This document shows positions 1 through 5,059 of a DNA stretch of 5,121 bases, one piece after another. The DNA lies in the NCBI GenBank assembly GCA_016293435.1, contig JAEDEG010000154.1, forward strand, positions 1-5,121, written 5' to 3'. Both the position numbers and the translations under genes were made by a program. This DNA comes from Clostridia bacterium (GTDB lineage Bacteria; Bacillota; Clostridia; UMGS1810). How positions within the stretch are numbered: position 1 is the first letter of the stretch; the number at the start of each line of letters is the position of its first letter. The notes below the pieces were generated by a model. It did no database searches. It was not told where the DNA came from and saw only the letters and a program-made list of their open reading frames with translations.

Positions 1-1241
1 AGCGGAAGTACAAACATTACCCACAAAAGTCTGGTACCGCATGCACCAATCAGTGAATTCAGTGCAGTAATGCTCGAATATCCGAGCCCTCTCAGTGCGC
101 CGGTCAGCACGTCCATAATACCGCATAAAAAGTAGGGCAGACCCGTGATTGTCATTCGGATTACTCCGTATCTGATTGCTTCCTGTGAGTCGGTTATGTA
201 TATGCCGAGAAGCGGACGTGCAAATGCAAAGGACAAAAATCCGAGGATCATTCCTACCACTGTTACGCATATGAGGCAGGTTATGATAGAGCGATACACT
301 CTTTTTTCGTTTTTGGCACCGTAGTTCTGACCGACAGATGTTACCGCAGCCTGATGAAAAGCATTCATCGAGGTATATACAAAGCCCTCGATGTTTGCTC
401 CTGCGGCACATCCTGCAATTGCCGATGTACCAAAGGAGTTTACTGCAGACTGAATTACAGCGTTTGAAAGGCTGAACACTGTGCTTTGAAGTCCTGCAGG
501 CAGACCTATGGCAAGCGATTCCTTGAGTTCTTTCTTGTAAATGCGCAAAAGTCTCAGGCTTAGTTTATATACACCCTCCGATCTTATAAGACAAATAGTC
601 ACTATAATTGCGGAGAGGTAGTTTGAAATGCTTGTGGATATGGCAACACCCGCAACCCCCATGTGGAATTTTATTACAAACACCAGATTGAGCACAACAT
701 TCACAATGCCCGTAGTCGACAGAATATAAAGAGGTCTCTTTGTGTCACCCACGCTTCTTAAAATTGCCGCACCAAAGTTGTATAGAAGTGCGCCCGGCAC
801 ACCCAAAAAGTATATTTGCATATAAATTACTGCACCCTCAAGCACATCGCCCTCAGGTGTACCCATAATTTCGAGCAAAAATCGTGACGTGCTTATGCCC
901 AAAACCATCGCGGCTAATCCGGCAAAAAAACCCAAAAGAACTGCAGTGTGCACTGCGCGGTGCACGCCAAGGCTGTCGCGCGCTCCGTATCTTTGCGATA
1001 CAACAACGCTTGCGCCGATTGAAAGACCGATGCATGCGTTGACAATAAGTGCACTGAGTGCTCCGGTGGCACCTACAGATGCCATGGCATTGCTGCCTGC
1101 CCAGCGGCTTACCACAATAACATCGGCCGCATTGTACAAAAGCTGCAATATATTGCCCAGTATCAGCGGGACAACAAAGAGTAACACATTTTTAAATATT
1201 GAGCCCTTTGACATATCGAGCTCATAAGCACGGCTTTTCAT
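1..1241 (-). CDS. MATE-family multidrug efflux transporter, C-terminus cut by window edge
   Basis: Integral membrane antiporter that exports drugs or metabolites using a Na+ or H+ gradient. About 413 codons are present. The frame is open to the left edge with no stop, so roughly the last 40 residues of a typical ~450-residue family member are missing. The hydrophobic profile fits two repeated halves of six helices. Family features visible are the N-terminal helix with PLILGNILQLLYNAAD (about residues 25-40), the loop GDTKRPL (165-171), the start of the second half GLPAGLQS (246-253), and GQNYGAKN (304-311). The ATG at 1241 is preceded by GGAGG at 1250-1254, and a strong promoter lies about 30 bp further upstream. 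No neighbouring gene shares its transcript within the window. The substrate cannot be told from sequence. Family assignment is firm; subfamily (NorM, DinF or other) is not. Confidence 0.93.
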   Translation of the reverse strand, partial: MKSRAYELDMSKGSIFKNVLLFVVPLILGNILQLLYNAADVIVVSRWAGSNAMASVGATGALSALIVNACIGLSIGASVVVSQRYGARDSLGVHRAVHTAVLLGFFAGLAAMVLGISTSRFLLEIMGTPEGDVLEGAVIYMQIYFLGVPGALLYNFGAAILRSVGDTKRPLYILSTTGIVNVVLNLVFVIKFHMGVAGVAISTSISNYLSAIIVTICLIRSEGVYKLSLRLLRIYKKELKESLAIGLPAGLQSTVFSLSNAVIQSAVNSFGTSAIAGCAAGANIEGFVYTSMNAFHQAAVTSVGQNYGAKNEKRVYRSIITCLICVTVVGMILGFLSFAFARPLLGIYITDSQEAIRYGVIRMTITGLPYFLCGIMDVLTGALRGLGYSSITALNSLIGACGTRLLWVMFVLP

Positions 1242-1272
1242 GAGATTTTCCTCCGTTTTTTTTCATAACAAA

Positions 1273-1301
1273 ATTATCACACAAAGCGCTTCACATGTCA
1301 A
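1273..1301 (-). promoter_or_regulatory. Sigma-A promoter of the MATE gene
   Basis: On the minus strand there is a perfect -35 TTGACA (1296-1301), a 17-bp spacer and a -10 GATAAT (1273-1278), with TGT just before the -10 forming an extended -10. The start site would fall near 1266, about 25 nt before the ATG at 1241. The spacer contains the 8-bp palindrome AAGCGCTT (1284-1291), which could be a repressor operator. Confidence 0.8.
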
Positions 1302-1480
1302 GGACATTTTATATTGATATTTATTTTTTGGAAAATTCGGATAAAGCGCCGATGGGGTTTTTTTGAAATATATAATATAATGCCCAACAAGGATGACATT
1401 TTTGAAATATTATTGTGAGCTATTGTGACCACCCATTCTAATACGGATTTAAAAAAAATGTAAACCATTTGTAGCCGGCT

Positions 1481-1546
1481 TCAATCTTTTGACCGAAAAA
1501 CCTTTGATATGTTCCTTAATTGAAATAGTGCTTTTTGTTCACCCAT
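1481..1546 (-). pseudogene. Possible 5' remnant of an ABC-transporter ATPase gene
   Basis: A 21-codon minus-strand ORF starts at ATG 1546, just after a purine-rich AAGGAAG (short spacing of about 3-4 nt). It contains ALFQLRNISKVFRSKD and then stops at TGA. That string resembles the first beta-strand and following loop of MacB/LolD-type ABC ATPases, which run 'L.LKNISKTF...' before the Walker A motif. No Walker A, Q-loop or signature motif follows in any nearby frame, so at most this is the front end of a lost gene. With so few residues the resemblance could be chance. Confidence 0.22.
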
Positions 1547-1596
1547 TTTCTTCCTTTTCGGAGGTATACTTTTTTTGCTGTTGTAAATGCAATCAA
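1516..1596 (-). CDS. Candidate 26-residue basic peptide ORF, TTG start
   Basis: A minus-strand ORF with a TTG start at 1596 is preceded by a perfect AAGGAG (1605-1610) at 8-nt spacing. The product would be 26 residues, rich in Lys/Arg and aromatic residues, with no recognisable motif. Its 3' end overlaps the ABC-like fragment that starts at 1546 in another frame. The ribosome binding site is the only strong evidence. It may be the beginning of a decayed gene whose downstream frame is broken. I do not recognise it. Confidence 0.25.
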   Translation of the reverse strand: MIAFTTAKKVYLRKGRKWVNKKHYFN

Positions 1597-1707
1597 ATTA
1601 ATCACTCCTTATTATACATTTTGGCATGATATCCGTTAAATTACTAACAGCAGATATGAATAGTAGGTAATAGGGGCAAATAATATACCCTTCTATTATC
1701 AAAAGGG

Positions 1708-1827
1708 TCATAAAACGGAAGCTGTCCATAGTTTGGCTTCCAAAGATACATCATATCGAATTAAAGCAGTATCATGCATCACATTCGTGTGCCTACACAT
1801 GGTGTACCGACGATTGTTCTTTTTCAT
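1708..1827 (-). CDS. Candidate 39-residue small protein or gene remnant
   Basis: A minus-strand ORF starts at ATG 1827, with AAGGAG at 1839-1844 (11-nt gap, slightly long), and ends at the TGA at 1708-1710. The N-terminus is basic (MKKNNRRYTMCRHTNVMHD) and the rest is mixed, with no transmembrane segment or known motif. An overlapping frame on the same strand (1644-1754) reads 36 codons with a strikingly protein-like, aromatic- and proline-rich sequence including YLWKPNYGQLPFYDPFDN. The two could therefore be halves of one frameshifted gene. No clear promoter was found. The product is not recognised. Confidence 0.3.
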   Translation of the reverse strand: MKKNNRRYTMCRHTNVMHDTALIRYDVSLEAKLWTASVL

Positions 1828-1965
1828 AACTTGAACTTCTCCTTGTGTTTTGATAATATTATGTCAAAGCTCATTGATTCTGTCCAATACAGGAAACAAT
1901 ATCTAAATATAGATTATGCCTATAATACTTTATTTATCAAGCCTTCCGCAAAAGCTGATATAGCG

Positions 1966-2002
1966 AAAAAAATACACCGGGCATGAAAACCCGGTGTATT
2001 TT
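1966..2002 (-). terminator. Intrinsic terminator of metY
   Basis: A perfect 13-bp inverted repeat has arms at 1969-1981 and 1990-2002 with an 8-nt loop. On the minus strand the stem is followed by a run of seven T, as expected for rho-independent termination 10 nt after the metY stop. The mirrored A/T flanks could allow some termination on the plus strand too. Confidence 0.93.
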
Positions 2003-2012
2003 ATACTACATT

Positions 2013-3317
2013 TTACTCAATTGCCTTAAACGCTTCGTCAAGCGCAGCAATCAGATCCTTTACATTCTCAGTACCGATAGACAGGCGGATGGTATTGGGC
2101 TTGATACCCTGATCCAAAAGTTCGTCCTCAGTAAGCTGCGAATGTGTTGTGCTTGCGGGATGTATAACCAAAGACTTCACATCGGCAACATTTGCAAGCA
2201 GGGAAAAGATCGCAAGGTTGTCGATAAACTTTTGCGCAGTCTCTGCATCGCCCTTAACTTCAAAAGTAAAGATCGATCCGGCACCGTTTGGAAAGTATTT
2301 CTGATACAGCTTGTGACTTGGCTCACTTTCGAGAGAGGGATGATGTACCGCTTCCACCTGCGGATGCTTATTAAGATATTGGACGATCTTCAATGCGTTT
2401 TCGACATGACGCTCTACACGAAGTGAGAGGGTTTCCAAGCCTTGCAGGAAAAGGAATGCATGGAAGGGTGAAAGTGTTGAGCCTGTATCACGAAGTAAAA
2501 TTGCGCGGATATAGGTGACAAAAGCAGCAGAGCCAACCGCATCGGCAAAGGAAATACCATGGTAACTGGGATTTGCCTCGGAAATCCAAGGATATTTGCC
2601 CGAAGCCTTCCAGTCAAAATTGCCGCTGTCAACAATCACGCCGCCGATAGCAGTTCCGTGACCGCCGATAAATTTCGTTGCGGAATGAACAACAATATCT
2701 GCTCCGTATTCAATCGGACGAATGATATAGGGGGTTGCAAATGTGGAGTCAATAACAAGAGGAATTCCATGCTTGTGAGCAACAGCGGCAACTGCTTCAA
2801 TATCGATGATATTAGAGTTGGGGTTGCCAAGCGTTTCAATGAAAATCGCTTTCGTATTTTCTTTGATAGCAGCTTCAAAGGAACCTTCCACGTCGGGATC
2901 AACAAAAGTTGTGGTAATATTGGCGGAAAGCGGGAGTGTATGTGCCAGAAGATTGTAAGTGCCGCCGTAAATCGTCTTTGATGCAACGATATGTTCGCCG
3001 CTTCTTGCAAGTGCGCTGATGGTATAGTTTATAGCGGCCGCACCTGAAGAGGTTGCAAGCGCAGCTACGCCGCCTTCAAGTGATGCAATACGCTGCTCAA
3101 AAATGTCTTGTGTTGGATTGGTCAGTCTGCCGTAGATGTTACCGGCATCCCTCAAACCAAATCGGTCTGCTGCGTGCTGCGAATTGTGAAATACAAACGA
3201 GGTTGATGCGTAAATCGGAACTGCTCTTGCGTCGGTAGCAGAATCAGCCTGCTCCTGACCGATATGTAACTGTCTGGTTTCAAAGCTCCAGTTTTTTGAA
3301 TCACGAATGTTAGCCAT
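2013..3317 (-). CDS. metY: O-acetylhomoserine sulfhydrylase (PLP-dependent), homocysteine synthesis
   Basis: Cytoplasmic PLP enzyme that joins O-acetylhomoserine with sulfide to give homocysteine and acetate (EC 2.5.1.49), the direct sulfhydrylation route to methionine. The 434-residue product is full length for the family. Visible Cys/Met-metabolism PLP motifs are YGRLTNPT (62-69; Tyr and Arg contact the phosphate of the neighbouring subunit's PLP), SSGAAA (90-95), the ring-stacking Tyr117 in TIYGGTY, LGNPNSN (163-169), VIDSTFATPY (188-197; Asp190 at the pyridine nitrogen), and HSATKFIGGHGT (211-222) with Schiff-base Lys215. HPASTTHSQL (386-395) and Arg411 would bind the substrate carboxylate. 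The insert between the PLP lysine and the C-terminal domain is typical of MetY rather than MetB/MetC. The start is fixed by AGGAGG (3326-3331) at 8-nt spacing. It lies downstream of and co-oriented with a LysR regulator and has its own promoter. Confidence 0.95.
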   Translation of the reverse strand: MANIRDSKNWSFETRQLHIGQEQADSATDARAVPIYASTSFVFHNSQHAADRFGLRDAGNIYGRLTNPTQDIFEQRIASLEGGVAALATSSGAAAINYTISALARSGEHIVASKTIYGGTYNLLAHTLPLSANITTTFVDPDVEGSFEAAIKENTKAIFIETLGNPNSNIIDIEAVAAVAHKHGIPLVIDSTFATPYIIRPIEYGADIVVHSATKFIGGHGTAIGGVIVDSGNFDWKASGKYPWISEANPSYHGISFADAVGSAAFVTYIRAILLRDTGSTLSPFHAFLFLQGLETLSLRVERHVENALKIVQYLNKHPQVEAVHHPSLESEPSHKLYQKYFPNGAGSIFTFEVKGDAETAQKFIDNLAIFSLLANVADVKSLVIHPASTTHSQLTEDELLDQGIKPNTIRLSIGTENVKDLIAALDEAFKAIE

Positions 3318-3325
3318 TATATTAT

Positions 3326-3344
3326 CCTCCTGCGGTTATGCCGC
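3326..3344 (-). promoter_or_regulatory. metY ribosome binding site with abutting hairpin
   Basis: AGGAGG (3326-3331) sits 8 nt before the metY ATG. Directly upstream, GCGG (3341-3344 read on the minus strand) and CCGC (3332-3335) can form a 4-bp stem with a 5-nt loop that abuts the Shine-Dalgarno sequence without covering it. Whether the stem affects translation is unknown. Confidence 0.5.
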
Positions 3345-3394
3345 TTAAATTTATTTTAGAATGTTTGGTGTTTGTGATTTATATGAGATACTCA

Positions 3395-3472
3395 TCAATA
3401 CATTCGATTCAGGCTTAGCAACACTGAAAACGAAGTACAGGAAATATTCTTGCTGTAGGATTTTTTTCTCAC
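3395..3472 (-). CDS. Candidate 25-residue leader peptide upstream of metY, GTG start
   Basis: This minus-strand ORF starts with GTG at 3472, preceded by GGGAGG (3481-3486) at ideal 8-nt spacing, and ends at TGA (3395-3397). It lies wholly within the predicted metY 5' leader; the inferred start site (~3497) leaves only about 10 nt before its ribosome binding site. That layout is typical of regulatory leader peptides. The product starts MRKKSYSKNISCTSFS and has six Ser, one Cys and one internal Met. Its stop overlaps a second start (TGATG) for a 14-codon ORF ending at 3351. A small hairpin (3383-3395) overlaps the stop codon. I see no terminator between it and metY, so a classical attenuator is not evident. 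It could also be a chance ORF. Confidence 0.45.
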   Translation of the reverse strand: MRKKSYSKNISCTSFSVLLSLNRMY

Positions 3473-3503
3473 TGCTTTCGCCTCCCTTTTTGTTTACGAC
3501 ACT

Positions 3504-3532
3504 ATTATAACTCAACATCGATTCCTTGTCCA
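3504..3532 (-). promoter_or_regulatory. Sigma-A promoter of metY
   Basis: On the minus strand there is a -35 TGGACA (3527-3532, one mismatch to consensus), a 17-bp spacer and a perfect -10 TATAAT (3504-3509). Transcription would start near 3497, giving a leader of about 180 nt. A 17-bp palindrome lies 22 bp upstream of the -35. No S-box or T-box conserved motif was seen in the leader. Confidence 0.75.
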
Positions 3533-3554
3533 ATGCAAAAAACTGATGCCGAGT

Positions 3555-3571
3555 TATAGATTAAACCTATA
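3555..3571. promoter_or_regulatory. Putative MET-box, binding site of the adjacent MtaR/MetR-like regulator
   Basis: The plus strand reads TATAGATTAAACCTATA, an inverted repeat TATAG-N7-CTATA that fits the general LysR-family T-N11-A pattern. It matches 14 of the 16 specified positions of the MET-box consensus I recall for streptococcal MtaR/MetR (TATAGTTTnAAACTATA). Its centre is about 66 bp upstream of the inferred metY start, where LysR-family recognition sites normally lie, and 12 bp after the regulator's stop codon. Binding is inferred, not shown. Confidence 0.6.
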
Positions 3572-3582
3572 TGTATAATAGA

Positions 3583-4506
3583 CTATTGCGCGATTTGCAA
3601 ATATCTTTTTATTTCCTCTATATACTTCTGACATATATCGCTAATTAAGCTATTTTTCTTGGTAATATATCCTATTTCCATCACACTGTTTTCTTCTACG
3701 GAATCCCCATCAAAGGGAACAGCAATAAAGTCGTCACCGTTCAATTCTTCGCAGATAATACCGGAACAAAGTGTATATCCGTTAAGACCGATCATCAGAT
3801 TTAACATAGTTGCTCGGTCATTTGCTTTGATCGTTCGCAAATATTCATTTGTGCTTAGAATTTCCTCCGAAAAATAGAAGGAGCTTGTATCTCCCTGCTC
3901 AAAAGAAAGGCAAGGGTAATCAGCAAGTTCTTCAAAACGAATTGATTTCATTTTTGAAAGCGGATGACCTGACCACAAATAAACATAAGCATTGCAGCTG
4001 ATCAAATGATGAAATTCCAATCCCGCAGTACGCAAAAGTTTATTGATTGCGGCACGATTAAAATCGCTGAGATACAGAATGCCGATTTCGCTTTTCATAG
4101 ATGTGACATCACTTATAACATCTTTTGTCTTTGTTTCTCGAATGGCAAATTCGTAACGGGAAGTGTCAAATGATTTTACCAACTCTACAAAGGCTTTTAC
4201 AGCAAAAGAATAGTGCTGTGTGGAGACGCCGAATTTCTTCTTCAGATTTTTTGGATTCTCATATTTCTCAATGAGGCTTTCATACTGACTGTAGATTTGC
4301 TTTGCATATTGTAAAAACTCTATGCCGTCTGCCGTCAGCGTAACACCACGACCACTTCGATTAAAGATCGTAATACCGAGTTCTCTTTCAAGCTCCTGCA
4401 TAGAGCTGGTAAGAGAAGGCTGTGCAATATATAAAATTTCGGCAGCCTTATTTAGTGAACCGCTTTCGGCAATCGTGATGGTGTAATGTAATTGTTGCAG
4501 TGTCAT
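3583..4506 (-). CDS. LysR-family transcriptional regulator, MtaR/MetR-like, probable regulator of metY
   Basis: A 307-residue DNA-binding regulator, the usual length for the family. Residues 1-60 form the winged helix-turn-helix (MTLQQLHYTITIAESGSLNKAAEILYIAQPSLT...), very like the N-terminus of streptococcal MtaR/MetR, with the recognition helix around 28-40. Residues about 90-300 are the two-lobed effector-binding domain that in this family senses a small metabolite; sulfur-pathway members often sense O-acetylserine or homocysteine. The ATG at 4506 is chosen because AAGGA lies 7-8 nt upstream and because the longer frame to 4572 would start inside the gene's own promoter. metY follows on the same strand after 265 bp with no convincing terminator between, so some read-through is possible. 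Placement and a MET-box-like site before metY suggest that metY is its target; the effector is not determinable. Confidence 0.88.
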   Translation of the reverse strand: MTLQQLHYTITIAESGSLNKAAEILYIAQPSLTSSMQELERELGITIFNRSGRGVTLTADGIEFLQYAKQIYSQYESLIEKYENPKNLKKKFGVSTQHYSFAVKAFVELVKSFDTSRYEFAIRETKTKDVISDVTSMKSEIGILYLSDFNRAAINKLLRTAGLEFHHLISCNAYVYLWSGHPLSKMKSIRFEELADYPCLSFEQGDTSSFYFSEEILSTNEYLRTIKANDRATMLNLMIGLNGYTLCSGIICEELNGDDFIAVPFDGDSVEENSVMEIGYITKKNSLISDICQKYIEEIKRYLQIAQ

Positions 4507-4554
4507 AATAATATCCTTTTTTATTCTTACTTTAATTATAGGTTTTGTATGCAA

Positions 4555-4583
4555 ATTATAGCATATAAACATTCCGTAGTCAA
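4555..4583 (-). promoter_or_regulatory. Sigma-A promoter of the LysR regulator gene
   Basis: On the minus strand there is a -35 TTGACT (4578-4583), a 17-bp spacer and a perfect -10 TATAAT (4555-4560) with a TGC extension. Transcription would start near 4548, about 42 nt before the chosen ATG. This placement excludes the upstream ATG at 4572. A TATAGGTTT half-site (4537-4545), identical to half of the metY palindrome, lies at about +3 to +11 and could allow autorepression. Confidence 0.8.
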
Positions 4584-4612
4584 TACAGAGACGGAAAATA
4601 AGGGTTTTATAT

Positions 4613-4896
4613 ATGCTTTTATCTGAATATCAAAAATCCGTTGAAACCAAATCAAAATAAAATTACAAAGTCACAACTGACTAAATTTTTGGAAATTGTT
4701 GCAGGGAATGAAGAATACGACATATATAATTACGAAGCAACTGATGTAAAAGAAATTGCAGACAGTATGTACGGAAAGAGCGATTTTGAAATGCTGCAGG
4801 ATGTGTCTGCAACGGCAATCGGAGATTTTACAGAGCCGATAGAATTATTTAATGCTGTAAACAATACAGATTATGAACGTTGTTTACATAAAACGA
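4613..4896 (+). pseudogene. Truncated, frameshifted remnant of an unrecognised protein gene
   Basis: This is the only plus-strand coding signal. An ATG at 4613 with AAGGG at 4600-4604 (8-nt spacing) opens a frame that stops after 15 codons (TAA at 4658). The neighbouring frame, open from 4602 with a TTG at 4641, carries on with convincing protein-like sequence: KSQLTKFLEIVAG, then EEYDIYNYEATDVKEIADS, then FEMLQDVSATAIGDFTEPIE. One extra A in the AAAA run near 4654-4657 would explain the shift. After about 4880 the frame runs through a hairpin terminator and then antisense through tRNA-Tyr to 5060, so the original C-terminus is gone. The remnant is acidic, has no membrane segment, and I do not recognise its family. 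The exact 3' breakpoint is uncertain. Confidence 0.5.
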
Positions 4897-4931
4897 AACT
4901 CCGCAGCAGGTGTTACCTACTACGGAGTTTT
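4891..4931 (-). terminator. Intrinsic terminator of the tRNA operon
   Basis: The arms AAACTCCG (4896-4903) and CGGAGTTT (4923-4930) extend inward to a long stem with a 3-nt loop. On the minus-strand RNA the two imperfect positions are G-U wobbles, whereas on the plus strand they would be A-C mismatches. The hairpin is therefore built for the minus strand, and TTTCGTTTT follows it. It lies about 45 nt after tRNA-Tyr. Confidence 0.8.
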
Positions 4932-4974
4932 ACTATTATCGCAAACATCAGCGGTTCGGATAATAACATCATGA

Positions 4975-5056
4975 TGGGGAGGGGTGGATTCGAACCACCG
5001 AAGCAAGATGCAGCAGATTTACAGTCTGTCCCCTTTGGCCACTCGGGAACCTCCCC
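4975..5056 (-). tRNA. tRNA-Tyr (anticodon GTA)
   Basis: An 82-nt class II tRNA. The acceptor stem is GGGGAGG/CCTCCCC with discriminator A at 4975. The D-arm is CCCGAGTGGCCAAAGGGG, the anticodon loop CTGTAAA with GTA at 5020-5022, a long variable arm can pair GCA/TGC, and the T-arm is GGTGG-TTCGAAT-CCACC. The 3' CCA is not encoded. The top pair of the anticodon stem (27-43) is an A-C mismatch. It decodes UAU/UAC and is co-oriented with tRNA-Thr 3 nt upstream. Confidence 0.97.
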
Positions 5057-5059
5057 ATA

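Larger units (their letters stand above)
1242..1965. other. Long AT-rich intergenic region with small ORF remnants only
   Basis: About 720 bp lie between the MATE start and the metY terminator. Apart from the MATE promoter, no full-length gene is visible on either strand. Several short minus-strand ORFs of 21-39 codons occur between 1481 and 1827; two (starts at 1596 and 1827) carry good Shine-Dalgarno sequences. The longest plus-strand ORF (1774-1986, 70 codons) has no ribosome binding site and ends inside the metY terminator, so it is not accepted. Small hairpins occur at 1687-1708 and 1717-1741, and a short direct repeat at 1411-1428. The composition suggests decayed genes rather than a functional locus. 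Confidence 0.6.

Noticed and set aside
889..1227. Plus-strand ORF of 112 codons
   Set aside because: It lies antisense and wholly within the MATE gene, whose protein is clearly recognisable.
1372..1418. Plus-strand TATAAT-like run followed by a 12-codon ORF at 1380
   Set aside because: There is no -35, no ribosome binding site, and the ORF is tiny; the AT-richness explains the TATAAT match.
1687..1741. Two 6-bp hairpins (1687-1708 and 1717-1741) as a terminator
   Set aside because: The loops are 10 and 13 nt and the stems only 6 bp; neither has a proper T-run, so they are too weak to call.
1774..1986. Plus-strand ORF of 70 codons
   Set aside because: It has no Shine-Dalgarno sequence, ends inside the metY terminator hairpin, is antisense to a better-supported minus-strand small ORF, and has no recognisable motif.
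1983..2981. Plus- and minus-strand ORFs of 73-147 codons inside metY
   Set aside because: They are shadows of metY, which has intact catalytic motifs throughout.
3318..3500. SAM riboswitch (S-box), SMK-box or T-box in the metY leader
   Set aside because: The leader lacks the conserved S-box core, the T-box AGGGTGGNACCGCG sequence and any terminator/antiterminator pair.
3351..3533. Minus-strand ORF of 60 codons upstream of metY
   Set aside because: Its ATG lies in the metY promoter -35 region and its coding frame spans the -10, so it would not be on the metY transcript. It lacks a ribosome binding site, unlike the GTG-start leader ORF in another frame.
3536..3582. Terminator between the LysR gene and metY
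   Set aside because: Only a 5-bp stem formed by the MET-box-like palindrome and an unpaired T6 run further on are present; they do not form a stem plus T-tract.
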